This document shows positions 45,842-56,867 of a DNA stretch of 64,000 nt, piece by piece (the stretch's first letter is position 1; every line of letters begins with the position of its first letter). A model generated the notes under the pieces. It saw only the letters and a program-made list of their open reading frames with translations. It was not told the DNA's origin and ran no database searches. The position numbers were made by a program, and so were the translations under genes. The stretch comes from Trametes villosa (Eukaryota > Basidiomycota > Agaricomycetes > Polyporales > Polyporaceae): contig PUDQ02000003.1 of the NCBI GenBank assembly GCA_002964805.2, positions 2,914,001 to 2,978,000 on the forward strand. Reading direction: 5' to 3'.

Positions 45842-46765
45842 CACCAGTTGCTGTAGCCAAATACTGTAACGAACCGTTTAGCTCCCGTGACTCTTTTGCA
45901 ATACGAACCGGCAGCTTCGTATTGTGTCACGAAGCTCCGGGGCAGCCACCGGGAGCTGCCTGATTAGGCAGGCAGCCCGGGGGAGGCCTGTTATCTCTCC
46001 AGAGATAACAGATCTGGGGAGATAAGGGCCTAATCTCACTGATTAGGCCCCTCCCCTTATCTCCCGAGCTGCCCGGCCCTCCCGATAGCCTCGGGGGGCC
46101 GGCGGCTATTTTCCCCTTTGGGCACCACACCCAGGTAGGTCCCTACCTTCTAGCTCACTCATTTTCAACTCAATCTGGCTGATTATAGGCGCGTTTTGAA
46201 CGCATTTTCAGGGCGAACAAGACGCGGGTAATGCGACGCGGATTGGGTAAGTACTCAGTGCGCCTCCCAGTGGACTTACAGCCTCCTCTGCCCACAGAAA
46301 ACAAGCCATATCTCGGCCGTTTCCTCGCGCGCGGGCATGCGGAGTATATTCCCAGGCTCGGGTAGTCTATGCGCACCGGACGAGCCCACACTCGTGCGAA
46401 TCCGTCCAGCGGTTCCGGTGCTGCGCCTGTCCCACCCGAGGGGCAGGCCTACATCTTGCAACTCAGCCATTAGTGGCCGGAATTGCGTCGGAATAGGCTC
46501 ATTTTAAAGGTAATGTACTCTGTATGTAGGGCGATCTATTTGCACGGCCGCGCCAGGCGCGGCTCCAGCCAGGGGAGGCGAGCAATGCTCAGCCACAGCA
46601 ACCTCCCTTGGCTGATATCTCTGCGGGTACTCCACCGATAGCCGCTGTTTATACACCGTCTGAAAGCTGCTGAACGCAGCTATCAGGCGGTGTATACACC
46701 TCAGCGATCCGTCCGCTCGAACCTGCGCTCTCCCCATGCCCTCCTCCTACCCCCCTTGCCCCCTC
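45842..46765 (+). repeat. Left inverted arm of element B
   Basis: It pairs with 47740-48547. Near the end CAATACGAA and TTCGTATTG form an extra small inverted repeat in each arm. Confidence 0.85.
46647..46698. other. Subterminal stem-loop, copy 4
   Basis: TATACACCG pairs with CGGTGTATA and TGAAAGCTG with CAGCTATCA (one mismatch) around the loop CTGAACG. The stem sequence differs from family A but pairing is kept. Confidence 0.85.
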
Positions 46766-47199
46766 ATACCTTGCCAGGTGGGTTCTGAGGGCACCTATCC
46801 TCCTGGGCCAGTATCTAAGTAGTGTAGGTTTAGTTCTAGCAGTACAGAGTGGTGTTGATACCAGTATATCAGACAGGAATGAATTTTCTCATGTAGTTGC
46901 ACCCCCTGCACACTAAATATATGATTCCTCCCTCGTTTGGTGGGCGTTCTGCCTGCGGTTTTTTTTCACCGTGTACCTACAAGCCCTGCGCACGTAGGGA
47001 CACCTTTTAACTTGTTATCGGGCATACAGGGATATATGGAAAGTCTTATCAGTGTTCAAATGAGAGGCCCATTCAGGCTACACACAGCCAGTACATTATC
47101 CCGCGAGTACTCCCGCCAGAAAGCCATCAAAAACGCGCATCTAACGCATTTTGTTTCGAGGAAATCGGTGGAGAACTGACTGAGATGCCGTGCTTGGAC

Positions 47200-47303
47200 T
47201 GCTAGAGCCCTGTACTGCAGTACTGCACTGCTGTGCAGGCTCGGGCATGTAAGACGCGTCTTACGGCCCATAGCTGTGTAGTAGTGCAGCACAGGGCTTT
47301 AGC
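47200..47303. other. Central long palindrome of element B
   Basis: This is an imperfect inverted repeat of about 100 bp: AGAGCCCTGTACTGCAG on the left pairs with GTGCAGCACAGGGCTTT on the right. It is centred on GTAAGACGCGTCTTAC, which corresponds to the GTCTTAAGAC palindrome of family A. Confidence 0.75.
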
Positions 47304-47739
47304 ACAACTTTGCTCATATCTCCGTGAGTTCCTCACCAATTCCCATGATTCCGGTTGCGTTCTGTTCGTAATACGTATAGCTTCTGGACCATTCTTTCCG
47401 ATTTGCACCATATGTATTAGAGGAGCCCCTATTCCCTGATACATTTCCACACTGATAACGATTTTCCCGCACCGCTATGGGCCCGATAGTCTTGGTAGCT
47501 ACTGATACAGGTGCGCATAATCTATGGGAGCTGTCTCAAAAAAAAGCGGAGGAAACGCCGCACAATTGAGCGAGATATCGCATATACTCTCAGGACACCC
47601 TCAGAAGCCAGAAAAAATGTCAGTGCCCGGGTTCTGTTGCATGCATGAGCACCAGAAATGTATATTAGCACACCTGGGGTCCGATAGAGCATGGGAAAGC
47701 CGTTTTCTGGAGGCTGGGGTAGCCAGACACCAGAAGAGG

Positions 47740-48547
47740 AGAGTAAAGGGGGTAGGAGGAGGGCATGGGAAGAGCGCAGGTTCGAGCGGACGGATCGCTG
47801 AGGTGTATACACCGCCTGATAGCTGCGTTCAGCAGCTTTCAGACGGTGTATAAACCGCGGCTATCGGTGGAGTACCCGCAGAGATATCAGCCAAGGGAGG
47901 TTGCTGTGGCTGAGCATTGCTCGCCTCCCCTGGCTGGAACCGCGCCTCCCGCGGCCGTGCGAATGGGTCGCCCAGAGTATAGAGTACATTACCTTCAAAT
48001 GGAACCCTTTCCGACGCGAATCTGACCAGTGGTGGTCGAGTTGCAGCATGCAGGCCTGCCCCTGAGATGGGGCAGGCACTGCACTGGAACCGCTGGTCGG
48101 AATCGCGCGCTTGCGGGCTCATCTGGTGCGCATCAATTACCCGAGCCTGGGGATATACTCCGCGCGCCCGCGCGCGAAGGAACGGCCGAGTTATGGCCTG
48201 TTTTCTGTGGGCAGAGGAGGCTGTAAGTCCACTGGGAGGCGCACTGAGTACTTACCTGATTTGCGTCGCAATACCCGCGTCTTGTTCGCCCTAAAAATGC
48301 GTTTAAAACGCGCCTACACTCAGCCTGATTGAGCAAAAACTGAGTGAGCAATGGAGGGAGCACCTACCAGGCTATGGTGCCCAAAGGGGCAAATAGCCGC
48401 CGGCCCCCCGAGGCTATCGGGAGGGCCGGGCAGCTCCCGGTGGCTGCCCCGGAGCTTCGTGACACAATACGAAGCTGCCGGTTCGTATTGCAAAAGAGTC
48501 ACGGGAGCTATACGGTTTGTGACAATATTTGGCTACAACAGCTGCTG
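47740..48547 (-). repeat. Right inverted arm of element B
   Basis: It is the inverted partner of 45842-46765 and is shorter because it lacks the 110-bp segment near the outer end. Confidence 0.85.
47803..47853. other. Subterminal stem-loop, copy 5
   Basis: TATACACCG pairs with CGGTGTATA and TGATAGCTG with CAGCTTTCA (one mismatch) around the loop CGTTCAG. Confidence 0.85.
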
Positions 48548-48554
48548 TCCGTCG
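48548..48554. repeat. 7-bp target-site duplication, right of element B
   Basis: TCCGTCG is identical to 45835-45841. Confidence 0.9.
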
Positions 48555-49080
48555 AGGCCTTCACTTGCTGGGTTGTATCACAAGACGCGCACGGGTTGGT
48601 CTGCGCCATCGCCGCGACGCTGCCTTCCTTGATATACCTGGGTCTTAACGTAGCGAGCGGGGACGGGTTGGCGTTGGTCAACACCACCGATGTTCTTGGG
48701 GTACGGGCACCATCTATCCGTTTAAACGACGCACAATGCTAACACGGTACACGGAGCAGACCGCGTTAGACGTACTCAGGGAAACCGAGGCCCTCCTTCC
48801 CCGCCTCCAGACGCTATCCGTCGACTGCGTCTTATGCCTGTGTGAACTCACGTGGGACGGAACCCCGGAGGCCCACGAGTGGCAGCTTTCCCTGCCTGCG
48901 AACCGCCCGACGCTGGCGCGCGTTCTACTCGCATGCTTGGCCTTCGATCGCGGGGAGCGTGGGCGTCCGTGGGCATCGCGCAGCATTCGCCATGTGGTGC
49001 GCGAACGGCTAAGTACCCGTGGTCTGTGTCCTATTAGGTGGGTTTGTGTTCCTCTGCTATCGCACGACCGCAATCGCTAA

Positions 49081-50103
49081 CAGGGTTGCGACTATGCCAG
49101 GCGCGGCGCGAAACCTCGCCTTGTCGTGAATGGGAGTGGCTTCAACATAGTGAGCCATTGACGGCGTATGGACGGACACCCTCAACTGGAGCGTGCACTC
49201 GCCGCAGACGGGTCGCACGCGTTCGGCTTCGTGCCCGTTTAGCGACGCGGCGTACGTTGCACGCGCCATAGCATTAGCTTTTATCGCGTACGCGGCTGAC
49301 GCCGTATCTGACTCCGAATATACACATAACTACCAACCGTGCACATTCACAACGGCAATGCATGTCACCTAATCGTGTGCTCTACTGTCGGGTCACGGCG
49401 ATCGGCCCATACTGGCGCGCGCGAGGAGGCTGCACTGCGCGCAGTAGACGAACATCTCCACGAGCAGGTCACGATCGCTGAGCGTGGCGTTCGGCCTGTA
49501 CCCGCCTGGGTCCACTTCTTTGGCTCCGCGCACGGTTCTTGTCCGGTTCAATACTGTATCCGCGCACCGCAGGTTGTGGCTGCTAGTGGGAAAGTGAAGA
49601 GGCGCCCACCGTGGGTACGTCGGACGAATATCTGTGCCACTTATAACCATGTCGCGCCCGGACCGATGAGCCGCAATTCGGGCGCTCGCTGCAAGTGGGA
49701 GGTAGCGGCTATCGATCGAGATCTCACGATGTCCTCCCTCTTCCCGATCCGTCGTACTGTCCGTCATCGGCTCGTCAGGTCAGGCCTTGCCCCCTTCCTA
49801 CACTTCGCCTAGCTTCCACCTCCGCACCTTCGCTCGCGCGTATACCCTGCCCCGCGCTGTATACATCGATGCAAAACCACCGCTTTCCGCAATACTGTTG
49901 GAGGATTCCGTCGACCGTTCTCCGGCGTTCGTCAGAGACTCTGTCGGTGTACGTCGTACCCTGCCACGGGCCAACCAGTACAACTAGCTGTCATCCGTGA
50001 GCATGCATGGTTTTGATGACAAGTATCCTCCCGCGTATTGCGTCTAGAACCGATTGTACACGAAGCTACAGCGACGCCGACTCATCCGCAACCCCTTACG
50101 ACG
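49081..50103. other. Interval with no recognised gene
   Basis: Nothing with recognisable motifs is seen on either strand. It should hold the 3' ends of the F-box gene and of the MYND gene copy 2. Confidence 0.45.
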
Positions 50104-50933
50104 TCAAAGGACGTCGGGTTCTCGCAGCCTGCTGAAAACCCCAAAAAACTCCCGTACGTAGCGCACGTCGTCCTCCGTGAAGTCCTCGAACGCATCGCAC
50201 GACGCGGTCTCGTGCTTGAAGACGACCACCGTACCCGGCCATGCTACCCAACGCCCCTGCTGAACGCCGTCCGTCACGAGCGTTGCGACCGCCGAGTTCG
50301 CGTTCATCCGCTTGCGATACGATTCCGTGCAGTAGTAGAATTTGAGCGGCTGCAACAACGGAGTCTTGTCGACCTTGAAGTGCATGGTGAGTGTGTTGTG
50401 GCCGTGCACGAAGAATGCGGATAAGTCGAACGTCGTCGCCGGGGGTATACCGCCCAGCGACGTCGTGAGGGACTTTATGCGAGCGAATTCAGGGACAGCT
50501 GCATATACAGCGTCAGGCTACGTATCATCCTTAACAGGTCGGCACTCCGACGTACCATGCGCGTACCGCAGCACTAAAGCCGTCACCTCGCCGACGTACG
50601 CATTGGCCATGAGCACCACGGGTTGCGCATGCCCGGGCTCCTGTGCGACAGACGTCGCCTCCATCGCTGCAACGGGCAAGTCGTCCCCGTCCGACCGACC
50701 GCATGTCATGCCGTGGACGGGCCAATGCTCCATGTCCGTTTTTGTGAGCTTCGCGCATGTCTCAACCATCATCCTCATAGACTTACCATGCCGAAATGTT
50801 TGTTTGAACAATACCAGGGACCTGTGCTGCAGTATGCGCAGCGCAGCATAGTTGGCGCACCACATACCGCGCATCCGTCTCCCCCGGATGCGGTGACGGG
50901 GGCGAGAGCTGTGGGGTCAACGCTGGACTGCAT
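50104..50933 (-). CDS. MYND-type zinc-finger protein, copy 2
   Basis: It starts MQSSVDPTALAPVTASGGDG (50933). The finger reads CAVC, seven residues, CAYC, then YCSNKHF, and exon 1 ends at a GTAAGT donor just after HFGM. Exon 2 supplies HWPVHGMTC, the expected end of a MYND finger, and continues through VVLMANAYVGEVTALVLRY. The last exon has LTMHFKVDKTPLLQPLKFYY, WVAWPGTVVVFKHE and EDDVRYVREFFGVF, stopping near 50104. The finger, the intron position after it and the WPGT...DVRY block match the gene at 17956-18812, so these are diverged paralogues about 32 kb apart. The first intron, if the acceptor at 50765 is right, would be unusually short; a later acceptor is possible. Confidence 0.6.
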
Positions 50934-50982
50934 CGTGCAAGTTCGTGGAGGGAGCGAATCGCTCGAGCGCAGACCCGGCCCC

Positions 50983-50991
50983 GTATAAATA
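50983..50991 (-). promoter_or_regulatory. TATA box of MYND gene copy 2
   Basis: TATTTATAC reads on the minus strand about 50 bp upstream of the start codon. Confidence 0.4.
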
Positions 50992-52676
50992 CGATTCACG
51001 GTACGTAACGGCCAGGTGGTCAGTGCCACCCTTCGAATCTTGAGGACCCTCTGACGTCTCCGTCCATTGCAGACGCGGGGCACGCGGAATAGAAGGTACA
51101 CTTTACATGGCAATGGACAAACTACTCCTGGCAAACAGCACGGCCTGCCGTGAGTCCAGACACAAGCGGGCGCGTTGGCCAGTAATTAATTACCGCCCGC
51201 ATCCAGGTATCCCTGGCCTGCTACATCCCTCTTATTCCACCCCGGACGCGTGCCTCCACCGTCCAAGACCTCCAGCATCACCGTACACATACAACACCCT
51301 ACATCTGTAGCGCTGGCTTACGCAGACCCCCCTTCCTGCTACCGAGTAATATATTTGATGAATCACTGCTTATCAGCCCGCTGCTATCATTGCCTTACAT
51401 GTATATAGTGGCCGTGTTCCTGGAATAGCAGGCACCCCACCTTATTCTCAGCAATCCGACCAGTTTTACATGATCGGGTCTTCTACTCTGCACCCAGTTA
51501 CGTGTTACGTTTAGATTCCCCGCCCCAGAGCTGCCGGTTTCGCATGCTTGTCATCTCCGTTCTCTCCACCGCCCGTGCGTATCACACGTTCAAATCACCT
51601 GGTCTTCCCTGGATGAGAAGAGCGGTTAGCGCGAAGACGTACGTCAATTTGTCCCCATGATCACCCGGTTGTCACCGTGCATTGCCATCATAGTCCGTTT
51701 GGGGGCTGCGATCTGTCGTATTGAGGGGGAAAATTCATCAGACCCTTCACGTTTCGTCTTGAGCCGCTTTTGGAACCGACGCACACATTATTTGGGTACA
51801 AGGGTCATTTATTGACCCTGCATCTTCTACTCTAGTAGTCGAACGCCTCCGAAACTGTACAAGGGGCATTTATTGATAATATGTTGTGTTTCCCCTGAAG
51901 GGTTGATGTTTCAGACATGCTCGCCACCGCAGACCTGAGGGGAGCGTCATACCTGATCTGTGGGAATTGTTGGATGTAGATGGGGGTTTGATGCACCTGC
52001 CGTACACCCCTATATATACATACGGACGTACCTATGCTTACATAATTCATTCGCGCGTACGGCGGTTCCGCCTCGGCTCAGGAACAATCCGATCGGTCCA
52101 GATCTGACGCAGAGCACTCCATGGCTTTCAGACATACATGCCGCGGCGATCGGCGTTCGGGTCTATATGTCAAGGTGTATGATACTCTCCACCGCCCTCG
52201 CGCCAACGTCAGACGATTCCGTGGTGTACGCTGCGCGTCTCCGTGAATAAACCGCCCTATAGTAGCATGCTCACTGGCGGTCCCCACTGCATAGCTCACC
52301 TTGAACGCAGACCGACCAGCTAGTTCCCGGGAGGACGCCTATCCTACGCGAGCTAGCCCCCGATTGTGTTGGCGACGGGACGCGAGCGTCGGCGCCGCGA
52401 CAGGCTTGCTTCCCACATTTACCTATCACCAGATTCCTTGCCGTAGAACCCCTGATCGGATCTGCTCATCGACAATACGGCGCACGGCAGTCCTTAGGCG
52501 CATCATGCGCACCCGAAACGTCCGCCTACCAACGCATACTACGGCAGCTGTACGTACGATCCAGGTGTGCCCCAGCGGCACCTTCTCCGCCTGCGCCTCG
52601 CATCCTCAGGGAATGCCCGATTCATGTCAACCGCCACCATATATGACATCGATGCCTCTTACACGCATCCCGTGCT
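50992..52676. other. Interval with no recognised gene
   Basis: Two related short sequences (GGGTCATTTATTGA near 51803 and GGGGCATTTATTGATAAT near 51863) recur here. No gene is recognised. Confidence 0.45.
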
Positions 52677-53213
52677 TTGCTTCAGTTCACGCCCCTGCTG
52701 AAGCCCTCTTACCTTTGTTTCGCCTGTGCTATGCTTTATCCGCCGCCGCTCCCGACATTCCCTACCACCCGTCGCTCCGCCGCGAGCCACAGGCGTGTCC
52801 CCGTCACGGCCTCTGTCCGCGCGTCCGGTTACGACGACTTACCGGACACTTACTACGTCCACACCATACCGGACCGCGTCGGCCGAATTGGCGTCGGCAC
52901 CCGCCTCATCATCAGCGTAGGACCCGTCCTTAGCCAGTCCGTGTACGCGGTCACCATCGGGCCCGTCCGAGTCCGCGCCAAGAGCATCGTCGAATTCGTA
53001 GGCTTCAGCGACAGTTTCCTGCACAACATGTGCTACATTCAACTCCCGCTCGACCGCGCACGCGTAAGCCGGTTCCCCTTCCTCGACGCACTTCACGGGA
53101 TGTTCGCCTTCGTCGACCCCATACCCAAGCGCCGGATTCGCTTCACCACACCCGTACCACTCCCGCCGGCTGCCAACGACGACCTCGCCGACGACGACAT
53201 TGCGGATGAATAG
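52677..53213 (+). CDS. Unrecognised protein, 178 residues
   Basis: The frame is open from MLQFTPLLKPSYLCFACAML, with an alternative start at MLYPPPLPTF, to a stop at 53213. The second half looks like a folded domain: RIGVGTRLIISVGPVLSQSV, VRVRAKSIVEFVGFSDSFLH and MCYIQLPLDRARVSRFPFLD, followed by an acidic end (NDDLADDDIADE). The layout (Gly-Thr, hydrophobic strand, Ser-Ile-Val-Glu-Phe, later Tyr-Ile-x-Leu-Pro) loosely parallels the protein at 56868-57347. An upstream exon is possible. No function can be assigned. Confidence 0.4.
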   Translation: MLQFTPLLKPSYLCFACAMLYPPPLPTFPTTRRSAASHRRVPVTASVRASGYDDLPDTYYVHTIPDRVGRIGVGTRLIISVGPVLSQSVYAVTIGPVRVRAKSIVEFVGFSDSFLHNMCYIQLPLDRARVSRFPFLDALHGMFAFVDPIPKRRIRFTTPVPLPPAANDDLADDDIADE

Positions 53214-54456
53214 ACACGGCTCCGGACATGACCGCCCTACCTGTAAGTCCGGCGACGTCGATACATCCGCCGCTTTCATTGGTCCACTCACCGCCTTAAG
53301 CCCAGCTCTCCGCGAGAAACGGCGCACACCACGCGTCTTCCGGTCGTACGCCTCGTCACCCCTCGCAGATATCTGGGCGTGGAGGGAGCCAGCCACCCGC
53401 TACCGCCACACGCAGTCGCTCGCATGTCGTAGTTAGAAATACAAGCCGACCGCGTATATACGTACCTTCGCCGTCCTAGAGTGCCGTGTTTTACGCGTAT
53501 AAGCCTTGCGTACCGCATCTCCGACCTATACCGCGTACAGGCTCGCCTTGCAACGTACACCGCCGTGATTCACCGCCGTACTTAGACTATACATACACAT
53601 TCCCAGGTCCGGTACGTGTACAAGCACGAACTGACCGCGGCGACGCCTGGACGTCGCCGTGCGGAAGATCCTACATAGGCGCCCGCAAGACGCGCACCTC
53701 CGGCGTCTATAGTTTCGACGCGTGGGCGCGTGAACTCCGCGCAGGGCCTCTGCGTACACCTGCCTCTCGCCTTCGTTCACTGCCAATATATCATCCGATG
53801 CACCTCTGTCGCTACACGACAACGCACTCGACACAGACCCATCGGCCCTCCTTACCCACAGCGCGACCCTCCCATCGCATCAATATCCATAACGTTGCAT
53901 CACGACTTCCGCCGCTCAAGGCCTGCACCGCCAAACGCGCACACAATCGATGCGCTATACTCGCCCGCCGACCATGTATTAGCCGTTACCGATGTCCGGT
54001 CCCCAGCCCACCTCCGCGGCGGTACCTCGCGCAATGCGTACGCTGCGCACTGAGGATACAGCGCTGTGGGCGATAGGGAGGCCGTGGCGCATGTCAGGTG
54101 GTATGAAGGTTCGTCCGCGTTATTCATCTTCTAACCCATGTGCCGCCTCACTTACAGATGTACGCTGTCAGCGTCGTCCATCTGACGCGTTTCGTCAGCA
54201 ACGACCCCTAGGATTCGTCACCGCCCTCGGACGGCTTACGCTCCATCCTGACCACGCGCCGCACGCCCGTTGTCCACCTCTTCCGAGTCTCCGCCCACTT
54301 CGTCTGCTATGCGGCTGCGCGGGTATATATGCTCTGCGCGTCTCCCCCGGGACATCGACATGCGCGGGTGTCTTTCGCATTCGGATTAGTTCGTAACGTA
54401 CCCATTCCTCACCGACGGCACGCGCCGGTATACCTGCTGACGCGTAACTTCAATAG
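53214..54456. other. Interval with no recognised gene
   Basis: Long frames exist (for example 53486-54076) but are arginine/proline/threonine-rich with no domain signal. It should contain the kinase promoter. Confidence 0.4.
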
Positions 54457-56051
54457 ATGTCCCTTATCCCAGCTCGCCCAGTGGTCACCGCGCCCGAGCG
54501 CGCGACCGAGTTCCCCGTCCCCGGTCGAACATTGTCGTATGTTCCCCTTGCACGCTATGCGCATAACGCGGTGCTAACCGAGCCCTACTTGTATCGTACC
54601 AGCCGGCTGCACATAGCGAAGGGCAAGCGTATCGCTGACAGATGTACGGATTGAGCACGCAGCCCCTGTGTCTGAATTTACGTTCACCCCGGTACCGTAC
54701 AGACGAAGTCGTGCGCAGGCTTGGCGCCGGAGTCTCGGGTGTGGTGTACAGCGCTAAGGATACAGCGTCCAGGCTCGTGGTCGCGGTAAAGCTGATATCA
54801 GACCCACCGGATAGACTTAGCGACCCAACTCCGAAGGAGGAGACGATGTACAATCGCCTAGCGGGAAACAGCGATCCCGCGGTCAAGTCTGTGCCTCTGG
54901 CCAGTTGTGACCGACACACGCTGATGCCTAGAAGCAGCCTGTTCCCTCGCCTCTTCGGTAGCGGATATCATGGCCAACTTCGGTACCTGGCGTTCGAGTT
55001 AGGCGGACTTACCCTACTCGATGTCGTCAATACCCGGTCCTTGCATCCTCTCCCCAGACGTCACCTCCGCAAAATTGCCATCCAGCTGGTGGCCGGCCTG
55101 CACTGTACGGGGGACCGCTCGGTCTTTACATGATTGCTTACTGACTGTTTACAGTCTTACATGGCCTGGGTATCGTACACGCTGATATCAAACCTAACAA
55201 CGTAGTTCTGCGCTCCTCCGAGACTTTGTCCGACCGCCGAATGGGCAACGACCATCGATTTGCCAGCAAGGTATCGCTGACTGTGGTCGCCGCACTGTAC
55301 ACGCTCTAACGCTCTTCATGAATAGACTCGACTTGCGTCTGTGGAACTGTTTATTATTGACCTGAGCGAATCCGTGCTCATAGCGGCAGGCGAGGGTCAT
55401 GGTCGTGTTGGCGCGGATTGCTACCGAGCGCCAGAGGTTACCGTCGGTGAGTTGCCTACATCTGCGCATTGCCCTGGGACGCGTATGTTTTTTTATTCGC
55501 TCACGGCTTTTCGCCAGGCGCGCATTGGTCGTATGGCGTGGACGCGTTCGCCACCGGCTGCGTACTCGCCGAGCTTACTCTAGGGGGGCCGCTCTTCCGG
55601 CCGTCCGGTTCGGACATCGCGCGCCTTGCTCTCCTAGAGCAGGTCCTGGGACCGTTTCCCATTACGCTGGCGAAATATGCAGAAAAACTGCGTCCCGGCA
55701 CGTTCGCCATCGGCGTCCCGCCGCGAGTGCGCTTCCCTCCCCCGACCGCGTCGTCGGAGATAGTTTCCGAAAAGGCCGTCGGGCGTGTATTGACCGCGAT
55801 GCCTTTGACGGTGTGGCGAATCGTTTGTGCGAGGCTTATACCTACTGACTCCCCCACAGCGCGTCATATACGATCGCGCTTTCCTTCAGCTATGTGACTG
55901 GCTGCTAGACCTCGATCTGTCCGCGCGCGAAGACATCTCAGAATGTTACGCCCTCGACTTCCTGCTAGACGAAGACGAGGAGTTCGTCCACGTTGAACCG
56001 TACGCTCAGCAGCTCGCTGCATCGTACAGCGGATGGTCCTCGAGCGACTGA
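54457..56051 (+). CDS. CMGC-type protein kinase (SRPK/CLK-like), atypical
   Basis: Exon 1 (54457-54643) encodes RLHIAKGKRIADR. A 59-bp intron joins it to YEVVRRLGAGVSGVVYSAKD, which carries the glycine-rich loop, and VAVKLI, which has the ATP-anchoring lysine. After LRYLAFELGGLTLLDVV and another intron come LHGLGIVHADIKPNNVVL (catalytic loop, HAD in place of HRD), FIIDLSES (metal-binding Asp in a DLS that replaces DFG) and CYRAPEVTVG. Then follow WSYGVDAFATGCVLAELTLG and LLEQVLGPFP, and a last exon with IYDRAFLQLCDWLLDLDLS that ends at 56051. Order and spacing fit SRPK/CLK-type kinases, which phosphorylate Ser/Arg-rich or similar substrates. The catalytic Lys and Asp residues are kept, so activity is possible despite the altered motifs. 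The start and the two introns around 55270-55480 are approximate. Confidence 0.75.
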
Positions 56052-56867
56052 CGCGGACTACAGCCGGCGAACGTAACGTGCATATTAGGCTAAAGATGTA
56101 ACATTAGGTCGCCCGTCGTATGCACCCTGGTACTGTCCGCATTCGTATGCGCGCAGTCACGGATTTTGCGCCTTGTAGCAGTAAACCCGAGGCCGTTCCG
56201 ACATACCTACCGATCCCAGCTACACTCCCCTCCGCTAGTCCCTGTAGTGCCCCTCGAGTAGTGCCGAAGTGCTTCTTCCCCGTCAGGGCGCTCTTCCGAG
56301 TTCCCCGCTGCACAGTGCGCCCCGACCGCGATCCCGCAGCAGGTGGCGCGCGCTACGCTATATGCCGCATCTGAGTCAGATCCGAATTCGAACCTCGGAT
56401 CGCTTCACTACATTGCATCTGAATATTCGCACGCGCTGCCCGTGATGCCGGTCTCCAGTACATTAACTTTGCCACAATGAAAGCCCTCTCCGCTGCACGA
56501 ACGATCTCACGTGCCATGGGCTACGTCGTTGCCGCGGCTGATGCGAGTCCCCGGTGGGATCAACCGAGCTGCATGGAACTCTGGTCAGTCTAACGCCCCA
56601 CATCCGTGTTATCCTAACGTCCCACTGCTCACGTACTTGACAAACACCCGCTGGGCGGCTGCCCTCGTTCTACCCCGACCTACTCGTCCATGGAAAACGC
56701 CGACCTCGGCTCCTCCACGGCGTCTGTTGCTGTACCATCGTATGCGAACACATCGCCGGGTCCTCGGGCAGGAGGTGCGGCCCCAGCTGAAGTATCGGAC
56801 TCCTCGCTTGTGAATAAACATACGTCAGGCATGTGCGTATCGGGAATGTCGCAGAGTCGACGCCGAC
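56052..56867. other. Interval with no recognised gene
   Basis: Only short frames without motifs are seen. Confidence 0.45.

Larger units (their letters stand above)
45842..48547. mobile_element. Foldback element B, 2,706 bp, non-autonomous
   Basis: Inverted arms (45842-46765 and 47740-48547) flank a centre without coding capacity. The termini read CACCAGTTGCTGTAGCC and, inverted from the right, CAGCAGCTGTTGTAGCC, comparable with the ends of element A. Order and spacing of internal blocks match A: stem-loop, AGATATCAG-like block, CCTGCCC...GGGGCAGG block, then terminus. The sequences are otherwise diverged, so B is a second family of the same superfamily. The left arm has about 110 bp (around 45960-46070) absent from the right arm. 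Confidence 0.9.
45121..49080 (+). pseudogene. F-box protein gene split by element B
   Basis: The start is MSSRARITSWFPVIPDPRKR (45121), followed by an F-box-like motif (MIPTELHMAIARLLGKPALS, then CCKWFHDIGAELLYRNISI) typical of basidiomycete F-box proteins. These link substrates to SCF ubiquitin ligases through Skp1. The downstream region resembles the usual degenerate leucine-rich part (VRYLELSM, FRHMRAISLDHH). At residue 240 the frame enters element B. After the element it resumes as EAFTCWVVSQDAHGLVCAIA and, past an intron near 48699-48757, TALDVLRETEALLPRLQTLS, ending at 49080. Removing the element and one TCCGTCG copy rejoins ASV to EAF in frame. The insertion leaves a truncated product that keeps the F-box. 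Confidence 0.8.

Noticed and set aside
53486..54076. 196-codon plus-strand frame
   Set aside because: Its composition looks random and no domain is seen. The overlapping antisense frame is equally open.
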